This document shows, piece after piece, positions 11,064 to 19,844 of a stretch of DNA of 64,000 nucleotides; position 1 is the stretch's first letter, and each line of letters opens with the position of its first letter. The stretch spans positions 4,874-68,873 of the forward strand of contig CAZJOM010000011.1 of the NCBI GenBank assembly GCA_964547645.1, given 5' to 3'. The position numbers were made by a program, and so were the translations under genes. The notes beneath the pieces are model-generated. The model was not told the DNA's origin, did not search any database, and saw nothing but the letters and a program-made list of their open reading frames with translations. This stretch comes from SZUA-430 sp964547645. GTDB lineage: Bacteria; Pseudomonadota; Alphaproteobacteria; Micropepsales; Micropepsaceae.

Positions 11064-11087
11064 TTCTGTCAGGGATGCTAGGCTACG

Positions 11088-11558
11088 TCAAGCGCGCTGC
11101 GCTTCCCGCAGTTCGACGACCCGGAAATCCGGGAAGACTTCTTCTTCGCCAGTCAGCGATTTCACCAATTCCAGCATGCGCTTACGCACGCGCGGGTCGG
11201 TGATTTTCGTGAACGCGCGAACGAGCTGGAAACCTTCCGCGCTCGATACGAATTCCATCATGTAGGGACCGGCATCGATGTCGGCGCTCGCGCCCATCGG
11301 GCTCGGACGCTTCACGCTCGCGTGCTCGCCTTGCAGATCGTCGAAGAAATACGACACCGGAACGCCGAGAATCGACGAGATATCATAGAGCCTGCTTGCG
11401 CCGATACGATTGGCGCCCTTTTCGTACTTCTGGACCTGCTGGAACGTGAGGCCCAGAAGTTCGCCAAGTTTTTCCTGGCTCATTCCAATCAGCATCCGGC
11501 GCAAACGAACGCGGCTGCCAACATGCGCATCGATAGAAGAGGGTTGTTTTTTGGCCAA
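11088..11558 (-). CDS. XRE-family (Cro/CI) transcriptional regulator
   Basis: 156 residues from a TTG start at 11558 preceded by AGGAG at 8 nt spacing; a longer frame from a GTG at 11690 adds a poorly conserved, unlikely extension. The helix-turn-helix RMLIGMSQEKLGELLGLTFQQVQKYEKG is the textbook XRE sequence and is followed by ASRLYDISSILGVPVSYFFDD. The C-terminal ~70 residues (TDPRVRKRMLELVKSL) match the conserved alphaproteobacterial family found next to metK. The target is unknown; position suggests control of itself or metK. A long leader (about 250 nt) separates it from a candidate promoter with a Fur-like box at 11804-11844. Confidence 0.9.
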   Translation of the reverse strand: MAKKQPSSIDAHVGSRVRLRRMLIGMSQEKLGELLGLTFQQVQKYEKGANRIGASRLYDISSILGVPVSYFFDDLQGEHASVKRPSPMGASADIDAGPYMMEFVSSAEGFQLVRAFTKITDPRVRKRMLELVKSLTGEEEVFPDFRVVELREAQRA

Positions 11559-11803
11559 GGGGGGAACTCCTGTACGACTGACACCAACGCCTGCTTGCGG
11601 CACCAGCCCGCAATCAGACTCCACGGAACTCTTTGTCAGTGGTCGTCTTTTTTTGACGACCTTGCCCCCCGAGGGCATACGCAAAAGCACGGCACTTACA
11701 GCGATCTAGGCAACCAATTTTTGGGGGCAAGGCAGGCTGCGGCACGACCCCTCGCGCAATGCAACCTGAACCTCAAGGCGGCCCCCAGTGGCCAACCTAG
11801 ACT

Positions 11804-11844
11804 TCAATGATTCTCACTAAACGCTACACGGTTGTAATGGTCAA
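11804..11844 (-). promoter_or_regulatory. Candidate promoter with overlapping Fur-like box
   Basis: On the minus strand TTGACC (11839-11844) is followed after 17 bp by TTTAGT (11816-11821) as -35 and -10. Overlapping the -10, AGTGAGAATCATT (11806-11818) differs at one position from the AATGAGAATCATT half of the classical Fur consensus. The 11559-11803 leader contains no other gene. The assignment is by eye. Confidence 0.4.
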
Positions 11845-11851
11845 CTGTTCA

Positions 11852-13462
11852 TTAAGGGGTAGATCGAAAAAAGACGAACGAAACCCCTGTCGCCAGCAGC
11901 AGCATAGCAAAAAAAATCGCGTCTCCGGCGATGGAATAAATCGTCGGCACAAGCTGCGTGGGAAGTTCTGCGTCTAGGACTCCAGTCTCATTGAGCCCGA
12001 GCGACGCAATGACCCGTCCATAGGGGTCGATCACAGCCGACACCCCTGTGTTCGCTGCGCGTATGATCGGCAAACCTTCTTCTGCCGCGCGAATTTTGGC
12101 GATCCCCAGGTGCTGATAGGGGCCCGTCCACGGCCCGAACCATGAATCATCAGTCATCGTGACCAGCCAGTCCGGCCGCTTTCCTGATTCGACGACCTCG
12201 CCGGGGAAGATAACCTCGTAGCAAATCAACGGGCCGAAGGACGGCAGGTTCGCAATGGTTAGCGTTCGCACCCCCGGCCCCTCTTTGAACCCCCCGGAAC
12301 CACCCGTGAGCTTAGTGATTCCCAAGGGCTCCAAGAGCCAAAACAGAGGCAGGTATTCGCCAAACGGCACGAGGTGGGCCTTGTCGTAAACGGCGAGCAC
12401 TTTGCCCGATCCCGACACCGCCGCCATGCTGTTGAAGCCGACGCGCGCCTCGCCTTCTCCCGCAACCCGAACCGTACCTGTGAGCAATGTCGTGCGATCC
12501 GGCAAGATCTCCCCGACCGCCTCCAGCCCGCCCGGTTGCGACAGCAACAAGAACGGCGGCGCCGCCTCCGGCCAAATGACGACCGTGCGCGAATCGAGGC
12601 TCGCCGCACGTGTCAGATCAACCAGCCGCCGCCAGTTCCGCTCGAAGAACTCGGCCTTCCATTTCTCCGCCTGCGGCACATCCGGCTGCACGATCCGCAA
12701 GGTAACGTCTTGGCGAAGCGGCACCGGCGCGCTCGGTAAGCGAACCGAACCAAGGGCGAAGAGAAGCGCTAGCAAGACAGCAGGTACCACGACGGGCCAC
12801 AGACCGAGAACCCGTCGACCATGCACATCGAATAAGGCTGCCGGAGCCAAGAACGCCAACAGCGTCAACAAACTCAGCCCATAGATTCCCCAGACCGACA
12901 CGCTCTGGAACATCGCGTCGCTGCCCGACCAAACATAGCCCGGCAAGTTCCACGGCAGTCCGGTGAGGATATGCCCCCGCAACCATTCGACCCCCGCGAT
13001 CGCCGCCGCGAACAGAACGACCCGCCCCCAACCGTTCGACCACCACAGCCGCGCGACGCCGGCCGCAAGCGCAAAGAAAAGTGCCAGTCCACCGGGAAAC
13101 AGCACCGCAACAAATGGCAGGAGCCACGCGTGCCGGTCTGCATCGACCACGAACGCATACGCGACCCAATGCAGGCCAATCAGAAAGTAGCCGAATCCGA
13201 ATGCCCAACCGATCAACGCCGCCGCCGCCCAAGGCCGCGGCGCGCGCGCCGTGCCGTCGATCATCCAGACCAACGCAGGCAACGTGAAGAACAGTAACGG
13301 CCAGCCATAGAACGGCGCGAATGCGAACGCCGACACGACCCCAAGCCCGACACCCGCAAGCCGGCTCGCACGCCCCTCGATGCCGCGAAACCACGAAGCC
13401 GCGCGTTCTACACGCCCCGCCAAATCAATCCGTTGCAGCTGCTGCAATAACCCGTCAGCCAT
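11852..13462 (-). CDS. lnt: Apolipoprotein N-acyltransferase
   Basis: 536 residues. Inner-membrane enzyme that adds the third acyl chain to lipoproteins. The N-terminal ~220 residues hold several hydrophobic helices; the C-terminal part is a nitrilase-type periplasmic domain with the Glu in VIWPEAAPP, Lys in VYDKAHLVPFGEYLP and Cys in LICYEVIFPG. The ATG at 13462 overlaps the corC stop by 8 nt (GATGGCTGA), which favours translational coupling over the ATG at 13495. It follows phoH-ybeY-corC, the standard neighbourhood. Confidence 0.96.
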   Translation of the reverse strand: MADGLLQQLQRIDLAGRVERAASWFRGIEGRASRLAGVGLGVVSAFAFAPFYGWPLLFFTLPALVWMIDGTARAPRPWAAAALIGWAFGFGYFLIGLHWVAYAFVVDADRHAWLLPFVAVLFPGGLALFFALAAGVARLWWSNGWGRVVLFAAAIAGVEWLRGHILTGLPWNLPGYVWSGSDAMFQSVSVWGIYGLSLLTLLAFLAPAALFDVHGRRVLGLWPVVVPAVLLALLFALGSVRLPSAPVPLRQDVTLRIVQPDVPQAEKWKAEFFERNWRRLVDLTRAASLDSRTVVIWPEAAPPFLLLSQPGGLEAVGEILPDRTTLLTGTVRVAGEGEARVGFNSMAAVSGSGKVLAVYDKAHLVPFGEYLPLFWLLEPLGITKLTGGSGGFKEGPGVRTLTIANLPSFGPLICYEVIFPGEVVESGKRPDWLVTMTDDSWFGPWTGPYQHLGIAKIRAAEEGLPIIRAANTGVSAVIDPYGRVIASLGLNETGVLDAELPTQLVPTIYSIAGDAIFFAMLLLATGVSFVFFRSTP

Positions 13463-14450
13463 CCACCGAAGCCATAGGCTTGGCGCGGCTCTCATCGGTA
13501 TCCGGCACCGGCACTTCGGAGGCCGTATCTTCCTTGGGCTTCGTCACGCGGACACGCAGCCGCTTCAGCCGCCGCGGATCAGCCTCAAGAACTTCGAACT
13601 CGATGCCCGCCGGATGCTTGACGATCTCGCCCCGTTGCGGCACGCGCCCCACGAGCGAGAACACAAGGCCGGCCAATGTGTCGATCTCTTCGGCTTCCTC
13701 TTCGTCGGCCAGCCGGAAGCCGACGACTTTCTCGATTTCCTCGAGATCCGTGCGCGCGCTCGCGTCGAACTCGCCGTCCTTGCGCTGCGCAATCAGAACA
13801 GCTTCGTCGGTGTCGTGTTCGTCCTCGATGTCGCCGACGATCTGCTCGACCAAGTCCTCGATCGAGACCAACCCGTCGGTCCCACCATACTCGTCGATGA
13901 CAAGCGCCAGATGCACCCGCGTCGACTGCATCTTCACCAGCAAATTCACCACCGGCATTGACGGCGGCACAAACAGTACGTCGCGCCGGATGTCTTGGAT
14001 CGTCTTCGGATGCGGCGCGCCTTCGGCCTCAGGCACCGCCATTCCGATCAAGTCCTTGATGTGCACCATACCGATCGGGTTATCGAGCGTGTCGCGAAAC
14101 ACCGGCAACCGCGAATGCTGTGCATCGCGAAAAATCTTGACCAATTCCGGCAACGTCGTTTCCGCCTCGATCGCGATGATATCGGCCCGCGGCACCATGA
14201 TGTCGGCGACCTTCAGTTCGCCGAAGTTCAAGATGTTGAGCATCATCGAGCGCTCTTCGACCGCGAGCGGCCGCGACCCGGCGTCGCTCTCCTCGATGAC
14301 TTCTTCCAGGCTTTCGCGCAGACGCGTCGCGTCGTTCTTCGCGCCCAGCATCCGCCGCATCGCGCTCACGAACGCCTGCGGCCACGATGACGGCTTAGGG
14401 GTGTCGGGGCTTCGGTCGGTCGTCTGGGAGCCCTGCTCGGGATCAGACAC
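13455..14450 (-). CDS. corC: CorC/HlyC-type CBS-domain transporter-associated protein
   Basis: About 331 residues. The CBS pair is visible (PRADIIAIEAETTLPELVKIFRDAQHSR region and VHLALVIDEYGGTDGLVSIEDLVEQIVGDIEDEHD), followed by a C-terminal CorC_HlyC domain. There is no membrane-spanning segment, as in the soluble CorC subgroup linked to Mg/Co efflux and, in alphaproteobacteria, to the ybeY operon. The GTG at 14450 overlaps the ybeY stop by 8 nt, with TGAGG upstream; the TTG at 14465 is less likely. The molecular role of this subgroup is not fully established. Confidence 0.92.
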   Translation of the reverse strand: MSDPEQGSQTTDRSPDTPKPSSWPQAFVSAMRRMLGAKNDATRLRESLEEVIEESDAGSRPLAVEERSMMLNILNFGELKVADIMVPRADIIAIEAETTLPELVKIFRDAQHSRLPVFRDTLDNPIGMVHIKDLIGMAVPEAEGAPHPKTIQDIRRDVLFVPPSMPVVNLLVKMQSTRVHLALVIDEYGGTDGLVSIEDLVEQIVGDIEDEHDTDEAVLIAQRKDGEFDASARTDLEEIEKVVGFRLADEEEAEEIDTLAGLVFSLVGRVPQRGEIVKHPAGIEFEVLEADPRRLKRLRVRVTKPKEDTASEVPVPDTDESRAKPMASVDG

Positions 14451-14916
14451 GGCGCTTGGCCTCAATCAGATAAGGGTTGGGGATGCCCATGTCGGAAAGG
14501 ATGGCGATTTCGAGCCCCTCCATCAAGCGCGCGTCGCGCGCTTTGTGATGGTCATGGCCCAGCAAATGCAAATATCCATGCAATATCATGTGTTTAGCAT
14601 GGTTAAGAAACGGTTTATGCTGTTCTTTCGCCTCGCGAACCAAGGTTTCATGCGCCAAAGCAATCCCGCCGAGCGGCAGCGCCTTGTCCGGGAAAGACAG
14701 CACGTTGGTCGGTTGGTTCTTGCCCCGGAACTGCCCGTTCAAGGCTTTGAGCCGCGCGTTGTTGCTCAGCACGACCGCGACATCACCGCTCGCAATCAGT
14801 CCAGGCCGCTTCGCCAACGCGTTCAGTAATTGGCGAATGTCGACGGCCGCACGCGGCCAGAGTTTGCGCCACGCATCGCTCTCGACCTGCACGTCGATGG
14901 TCAGTTGGTCAGGCAT
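14443..14916 (-). CDS. ybeY: Endoribonuclease YbeY
   Basis: 157 residues; metal-dependent RNase involved in 16S rRNA 3' processing and ribosome quality control. The zinc motif HGYLHLLGHDH (H-x3-H-x5-H) is intact and is preceded by TNVLSFP, another family marker. The ATG shares one base with the phoH stop (TGATG at 14914-14918), so the two are coupled. Confidence 0.97.
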   Translation of the reverse strand: MPDQLTIDVQVESDAWRKLWPRAAVDIRQLLNALAKRPGLIASGDVAVVLSNNARLKALNGQFRGKNQPTNVLSFPDKALPLGGIALAHETLVREAKEQHKPFLNHAKHMILHGYLHLLGHDHHKARDARLMEGLEIAILSDMGIPNPYLIEAKRRV

Positions 14917-15902
14917 CACTCAGACCGTTTGCGCCGCGCATCGTGCGCCGCATAGGCCCGCACGATCCGTTGCACGAGGGCGTGCCGGACCACGTCGGCC
15001 TCCGTGAACTCCGTCATCGCCACGCCTTCGACACCAGCGAGCACCGTCCGCGCTTCCGAGAGCCCGGAGATCTGCCCCGCCGGCAGATCGGTCTGCGTTG
15101 GATCGCCCGTGACCGCCATCCGCGCCCCTTCGCCGAGCCGCGTCAGGAACATTTTCATCTGCTGCGGCGTACAGTTCTGCGCTTCGTCCAAGATCACGTA
15201 GGCATGCGCCAGCGTGCGCCCGCGCATAAACGCCAGCGGTGCCACCTCAATAATGCCCTCGTCGATGCGCCGCTGAATCTGCTCCGCCGGCAGCATGTCG
15301 TGCAACGCGTCGTAGAGCGGCCGCAGATAGGGGTCCACCTTCTCCTTCATGTCGCCCGGCAAAAAGCCAAGCCGCTCGCCCGCTTCGACCGCAGGCCGCG
15401 ACAAAATCAGTCGATCGACCTCGCCCCGCGCCAGCATGCTCACGCCGACGGCAACCGCGAGATAGGTCTTGCCCGTACCAGCCGGTCCCAAGCCGACGAC
15501 CAGGTCATGCTTCAGCAACGCTTCAAGATAGCGCGCCTGCCCCGGCGTCCGCGGCCGGATCACCCGCTTCGGCGTCGTGACGCTGGAGCCGCTCGGCACC
15601 ACCGACTCCGACGACAAGCCAAGACGGATCGCCCGGTCGACATCCGTCGCCGAGATGTCATGCCCGTCGTCGGCATGTGCATAAAGATCCCGCAACACTT
15701 GCGCGGCATGAGCGCGCGACGTCGGCGCCCCATGGATCGTGAAACGATTGCCTCGGTGCGAAATCTCAACCTCGAGCTTGCGCTCGATCTCCGCCATATG
15801 CCGGTTGTGTGCACCGACGACGCGCGCAAGCACGGCGTTGTCGTGAAACTCGAGCGAGAGTGCCTGCGTTTCGTCGCGCGGCTTTTTGGGTTTAGTCGTC
15901 AA
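14916..15902 (-). CDS. phoH: PhoH-like ATPase
   Basis: 328 residues. Carries a short KH-like N-terminal region (EVEISHRGNRFTIHG) and the PhoH ATPase core with Walker A GPAGTGKTYLA, Walker B VILDEAQNCT and the conserved GDPTQTDLP. PhoH/YbeZ works with YbeY in RNA metabolism, which matches the adjacent gene. The ATG overlaps the miaB stop by 4 nt. Confidence 0.96.
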   Translation of the reverse strand: MTTKPKKPRDETQALSLEFHDNAVLARVVGAHNRHMAEIERKLEVEISHRGNRFTIHGAPTSRAHAAQVLRDLYAHADDGHDISATDVDRAIRLGLSSESVVPSGSSVTTPKRVIRPRTPGQARYLEALLKHDLVVGLGPAGTGKTYLAVAVGVSMLARGEVDRLILSRPAVEAGERLGFLPGDMKEKVDPYLRPLYDALHDMLPAEQIQRRIDEGIIEVAPLAFMRGRTLAHAYVILDEAQNCTPQQMKMFLTRLGEGARMAVTGDPTQTDLPAGQISGLSEARTVLAGVEGVAMTEFTEADVVRHALVQRIVRAYAAHDARRKRSE

Positions 15903-17263
15903 GCGACCGCCTCGGCCGCGATCGCGGCATCTGAAACAAGTTCGGCACGCAAGCTGTGAGACATTGCCTGGACGACGCGAACGCGAGCAAAATCGCCAAC
16001 TTCGTGCCCGCGCGCCGCGACGTGCACCGGCTGCAGATACGGACTGCGTCCGATCAACTGCCCGTCGTAGCGCCCTGGTTTCTCGAACAGAACCTCAAGC
16101 TCTCGGCCCACGCACGAGCGTAGATAGCCATGCTCTTGCTCGGTCAATAGAGCCTGTAAGCACTGTAGGCGCGCCGCCTTAACATCTTCGGGAATCTGCT
16201 TGCGCGCGGCGGCCGCCGGCGTACCTGGCCGCGGCGAATACTTGAACGAAAACGATTGCGCGAAGCCGATCTCGCGCACCAGTGCCATCGTCGCCTCGAA
16301 ATCGGCGTCGCTCTCGCCGGGAAACCCAACGATGAAATCGGACGAAAGTGAAATGTCGGACCTTGCCTCGCGAATGCGCGTGACCAACCGGCGATAGTCG
16401 TCCGCCGTATGTCCGCGATTCATCGCCTCCAACACGCTGTCCGATCCCGACTGCACCGGCAGATGCAAGAACGGCATCAGCTTCTCTTCGCGCCCATGGG
16501 CCGCGATCAGTTCATCGCTCATATCGCGCGGATGGCTCGTCGTGTACCGCAGCCGCTTCAAACCATCGATCCGCGCTAAGCGCGCGATCAAGTCGCCAAG
16601 TCCGACGACCGCGCCATCCTCGTCGAGACCGTGATAGGCGTTGACGTTTTGCCCCAGCAGCGTGATCTCTCGCACGCCGAGATCGACCAAGTGCCGCGCC
16701 TCGGCCTCAATCTGCGCCACACCGCGCGAGTACTCGGCGCCGCGCGTATAGGGCACGACGCAGAACGTACAGAACTTATCGCAGCCTTCCTGCACCGTCA
16801 GGAAAGCGGTCGGGCCGTCGACCCGCTTCGTCTCAGGAAGTGCATCGAACTTGTCGACCGCCGGGAACTCCGTATCGAGCGCCCTTGTTCCTCGTCCAAT
16901 CTTTGCGACCATTTCTGGCAGCCGATGATAGACCTGCGGCCCCACAACGATATCGACCGCAGCATCGGCGCGCCGCATCATCTCTTCGCCTTCTGCCTGT
17001 GCGACGCACCCGGCGACGGCGACGATCATCTGCTCGCCCACGGCCTCACGCTCGCGCTTCATGTCGCGCAAACGGCCAAGCTCGGAATAGACTTTCTCGG
17101 CCGCCTTCTCACGGATGTGGCACGTATTCAGGACCACCATGTCCGCGCCTTCGATCGTATCGACGAGCGCATAGCCATGCGGCGCCATGACGTCCGCCAT
17201 CCGCGCGGAATCATAGGCGTTCATCTGGCAACCATAGGTCTTGATGAAAAGCTTGCGGGTCAC
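15899..17263 (-). CDS. miaB: tRNA-2-methylthio-N6-dimethylallyladenosine synthase
   Basis: 454 residues. Radical-SAM methylthiotransferase acting at A37 of tRNAs. The N-terminal UPF0004 domain has its three cluster cysteines (YGCQMN, NTCHIREKA, AGCVAQAEG), the radical SAM motif is CDKFCTFCVVPYTRG, and a C-terminal TRAM domain follows (VLFEKPGRYDGQLIGRSPYLQPV). First gene of miaB-phoH-ybeY-corC-lnt. Its promoter should lie in 17264-17333, just downstream of the plsC terminator. Confidence 0.98.
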   Translation of the reverse strand: MTRKLFIKTYGCQMNAYDSARMADVMAPHGYALVDTIEGADMVVLNTCHIREKAAEKVYSELGRLRDMKREREAVGEQMIVAVAGCVAQAEGEEMMRRADAAVDIVVGPQVYHRLPEMVAKIGRGTRALDTEFPAVDKFDALPETKRVDGPTAFLTVQEGCDKFCTFCVVPYTRGAEYSRGVAQIEAEARHLVDLGVREITLLGQNVNAYHGLDEDGAVVGLGDLIARLARIDGLKRLRYTTSHPRDMSDELIAAHGREEKLMPFLHLPVQSGSDSVLEAMNRGHTADDYRRLVTRIREARSDISLSSDFIVGFPGESDADFEATMALVREIGFAQSFSFKYSPRPGTPAAAARKQIPEDVKAARLQCLQALLTEQEHGYLRSCVGRELEVLFEKPGRYDGQLIGRSPYLQPVHVAARGHEVGDFARVRVVQAMSHSLRAELVSDAAIAAEAVA

Positions 17264-17290
17264 GTGGTTCAGTCTAGCGGTTCGGCGCCC

Positions 17291-17320
17291 AAGAAAAAAA
17301 GGGCCGGACTTATGGCCCCT
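17291..17320 (-). terminator. Rho-independent terminator after plsC
   Basis: On the minus strand AGGGGCC - loop - GGCCC is followed by TTTTTTTCTT. It sits between the plsC stop and the miaB start and separates the two transcription units. Confidence 0.8.
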
Positions 17321-17333
17321 GGGCTAACCAAAC

Positions 17334-18209
17334 TCAAGCCGCGTTCGGCTGTAAACCATCGTCCTGGACCGGCGGTATCGCAAGCGGCTCATCCTCATAA
17401 GCCGGTCCCACCGCCCCAGGCCTCCCGGCCAGCGCATGGGAGACCCCTTCCGCGACCAGCTTGGCGCACGCCGCCGTCAGCTCCTTGCGGCCTCGAAACT
17501 GATCGACCGTCATCGGCGGGTGATAGTGAACGGTCGCGTCGACAGGCCCGAGCCGAAATACTTCCCAAAGATGGGGCACCAGATCCATGTCGCCGTACCA
17601 GGCGAAGAACGGCCGGAACTCCCGACCCATCGGCATGCCGTGCAGCCGTGTATAGGCAAGCGATACGGGCTGTACCAACACCCGGCGCTTCGTGCCGTCG
17701 GGGTTCGTGATCATCGCATCGGCAGAGCCCAGTAGCGAACTCTTGAACTCAAGCACTCGATTACCGTCGCTCGACGTTCCTTCAGGGAAGAGAACGACCG
17801 TCCCGCCCTCTTCCAGCCGGTCGCGAATCGCATCTCGTTGCTGCCCCGCGCGGCTGCGCCGCTCGCGATCGACGAACACTGTGCGCACCAGCTTCGAGAT
17901 CATCCCAAAGAACGGCCACTTTCCGACTTCCGACTTGGCGACAAAGGACACAGGAATGACGGCCGCGAGCACTGGCATGTCCAGATACGACATGTGATTG
18001 CACGCGAGCAGCACGCCGCGCTCCCGGCAGGGGCGCCCAAAGGTCTCCACCCGAATGCCGATCAGAGCGCACAACCCGCGCGCATAGCGCACCGGCAATT
18101 GATCGCGCAGCTTCCAATCGAACTTCACCGCAAGCCACTGCACCGGCACGAAGATGGCCGTGAGCACCAAGAATCCGATTGCAATGCCGATACCGCGCAG
18201 CGTGCCCAT
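17334..18209 (-). CDS. plsC: 1-acyl-sn-glycerol-3-phosphate acyltransferase
   Basis: 291 residues. Membrane acyltransferase making phosphatidic acid or acylating a related lipid. One N-terminal hydrophobic helix (IGIAIGFLVLTAIFVPVQWL), the HX4D-type motif as NHMSYLDMPVL, and VLFPEGTSSDGN matching the FPEGT motif. The usual family is about 240-270 residues; the extra C-terminal stretch is proline-rich and unconserved. It starts 3 nt after fur, so fur and plsC are cotranscribed. Confidence 0.93.
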   Translation of the reverse strand: MGTLRGIGIAIGFLVLTAIFVPVQWLAVKFDWKLRDQLPVRYARGLCALIGIRVETFGRPCRERGVLLACNHMSYLDMPVLAAVIPVSFVAKSEVGKWPFFGMISKLVRTVFVDRERRSRAGQQRDAIRDRLEEGGTVVLFPEGTSSDGNRVLEFKSSLLGSADAMITNPDGTKRRVLVQPVSLAYTRLHGMPMGREFRPFFAWYGDMDLVPHLWEVFRLGPVDATVHYHPPMTVDQFRGRKELTAACAKLVAEGVSHALAGRPGAVGPAYEDEPLAIPPVQDDGLQPNAA

Positions 18210-18212
18210 TGG

Positions 18213-18647
18213 TTACTTCTTCCGCTTCGCCTTGTCGGCAACCGCATCTATCGGCACGCCGTAGAGCTCAAGCCGGTGATCGACAAGTTTGAAACCAAGC
18301 TTCTCCGCCACCTGCCGCTGCAACTCTTCGATCTGATCGTTCTGGAACTCGATCACCTTGCCGGACTGGATGTCGATCAAATGATCGTGGTGCTCCTCGC
18401 GCATCTCTTCGAAGCGCGCGCGCCCGTCGCGAAAATCGTGCTGCTCCAGAATGCCGGACTCCTTGAGCAGCCGAACGGTACGATAAACCGTGGCAATGCT
18501 GATATGCGGATCGATCGCGGCCGCGCGGCGGTGCAATTCCTCCGCATCCGGATGATCGTGCGCCTCAGACAGCACACGCGCGATGACGCGCCGCTGCCCC
18601 GTCATGCGCAAGCCCTTGTCGACGCAAAGCTTCTCGATCCGGTCCAT
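18213..18647 (-). CDS. fur: Fur-family metal-responsive repressor
   Basis: 144 residues. Winged helix with the recognition segment HISIATVYRTVRLLKESGI and the metal-site histidines in HHDHLIDIQSGKVIEF. The C-terminal CxxC zinc motif of many Fur proteins is absent, as is usual in alphaproteobacterial Fur/Mur. In Hyphomicrobiales such proteins often sense manganese (Mur) and iron control is shifted to Irr/RirA, so the metal is uncertain. The ATG at 18647 is preferred over the TTG one codon before it. Fur sits downstream of tsaB-rimI on the same strand, a widespread arrangement. Confidence 0.92.
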   Translation of the reverse strand: MDRIEKLCVDKGLRMTGQRRVIARVLSEAHDHPDAEELHRRAAAIDPHISIATVYRTVRLLKESGILEQHDFRDGRARFEEMREEHHDHLIDIQSGKVIEFQNDQIEELQRQVAEKLGFKLVDHRLELYGVPIDAVADKAKRKK

Positions 18648-18717
18648 CAATCACCCGAGTTTCGCCAGACTTGTAGTCCATTCCAGCGCAGCCCGGAAGC
18701 GCACTGTTTTGAGGCAC

Positions 18718-19191
18718 CTAGGCGGGCTCCGCCTGGTTAAGGCTCTTGCGCATCACGATCGCATCGGCGGCATCGGGTCCGTGATGGTAATAGGCCGCGC
18801 GCCGTCCCACTTCGCCAAAGCCCTCACGCCGGTAGAGGCCAAGCGCCGCCGCGTTGCTCTCGCTGACCTCAAGAAACATCTGCGCAGCGCCACGCGCGCG
18901 GGCCGCCTCGCACGCCGCTTGCAACAATGCGGTACCCAGCCCCGACCGCCGCGCGGCAGCGGCGACGCAGAATGTCAGCACCTCGGCCTCATCCGCGACC
19001 GCGCGCACCAAAACGAACCCTTCGGCAGAGGCGGCATCCCCGCGCGCACCCAACAGAACCAGAACCTCAACCCGCTCAAGCAGCGAAGCGAACGCCGCTT
19101 CCGGCCAGGCGTCGCTGAACGCCGGCGCATGCAACGCGGCCAACGTCGGCGCGTCGTTTGCACCGCCCTGCCAAATCCGAAACGCTGTCAT
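18718..19191 (-). CDS. rimI: Ribosomal-protein-alanine N-acetyltransferase-like GNAT
   Basis: 157 residues, GNAT fold with the acetyl-CoA motif AARRSGLGTALLQAACEAARARGA and the C-terminal GFGEVGRRAAYYHHG typical of RimI. RimI acetylates the N-terminal Ala of ribosomal protein S18; many proteins of this clade have wider specificity. The ATG overlaps the tsaB stop by 4 nt, the common tsaB-rimI pair. Confidence 0.92.
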   Translation of the reverse strand: MTAFRIWQGGANDAPTLAALHAPAFSDAWPEAAFASLLERVEVLVLLGARGDAASAEGFVLVRAVADEAEVLTFCVAAAARRSGLGTALLQAACEAARARGAAQMFLEVSESNAAALGLYRREGFGEVGRRAAYYHHGPDAADAIVMRKSLNQAEPA

Positions 19192-19844
19192 GACGGCAAC
19201 CGCGCATCCGGCGCGCGCAAATAGGCGGGCGTCGCGGGATAGCGCGCAGGATCGGCAAGCGCCGCGCGCCTCGCGAGCAACTCGGTATCGATCCGCTGGA
19301 ACGGCACTTCTTCAAATTCGCCAAACCCCTCAAGCAGCGAAACACCCGATCCGGTCAGGAGCGCCCTGGGCTTCAGCGTCCGACGCAGTATCCCCGAGGC
19401 CTCCCCGACCGGCAACACCGCCGCCTCGCTCAACGGCTCAGCCAGATGCGAGAACGCTTGCGCGTAAACCTCACCACGCCGCGCATCGATCGCAACCCCG
19501 ACACTGGCGCACGGCTTGGTATTGGCAGCTTGCGCCGCCAGACACTCAAGTGTGGTAAAGCCCATGACCGCCGCCCCTGTTGCGAGCCGTAGGCCCTTCG
19601 CGAAGGCAAGACCAACGCGAACGCCCGTGAAAGCACCAGGCCCCACCGTCACCGCGACCCGCACCAACCGGTTGATGTCCTGACCCTCGAACAGCTTCGC
19701 CACAAGCGGCGGCAGCGTCTCGGCCTGCTGGCCCGACGGGTTGTCGGCCTCGATGCGCCCGAGCATGCCGAGCGTCATCGTCATCAGCGTAGCAGCAACC
19801 GGACCGAACGATGTGTCGATCGCAAGTACGAGCCCTTCGCTCAT
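19188..19844 (-). CDS. tsaB: tRNA threonylcarbamoyladenosine biosynthesis protein TsaB
   Basis: 218 residues from the ATG at 19844, which overlaps the stop of the upstream nitroreductase gene as ATGA. Belongs to the ASKHA/Gcp fold and acts with TsaD, TsaE and TsaC in t6A37 formation. Markers: LVLAIDTSFGPV at the N-terminus, VTVGPGAFTGVRVGLAFAKGL and DARRGEVYAQAF. Confidence 0.96.
   Translation of the reverse strand: MSEGLVLAIDTSFGPVAATLMTMTLGMLGRIEADNPSGQQAETLPPLVAKLFEGQDINRLVRVAVTVGPGAFTGVRVGLAFAKGLRLATGAAVMGFTTLECLAAQAANTKPCASVGVAIDARRGEVYAQAFSHLAEPLSEAAVLPVGEASGILRRTLKPRALLTGSGVSLLEGFGEFEEVPFQRIDTELLARRAALADPARYPATPAYLRAPDARLPS

Noticed and set aside
11006..11087. SAM-sensing riboswitch upstream of metK
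   Set aside because: Only a terminator hairpin is visible; no SAM-II or SAM/SAH pseudoknot core was recognised.
14590..14615. CtrA-like TTAA-N7-TTTA motif
   Set aside because: It lies inside the ybeY coding region and has one mismatch, so probably chance.
13321..14829. Plus-strand frame opposite lnt/corC/ybeY (502 codons)
   Set aside because: Serine/arginine-rich antisense shadow spanning three certain genes.
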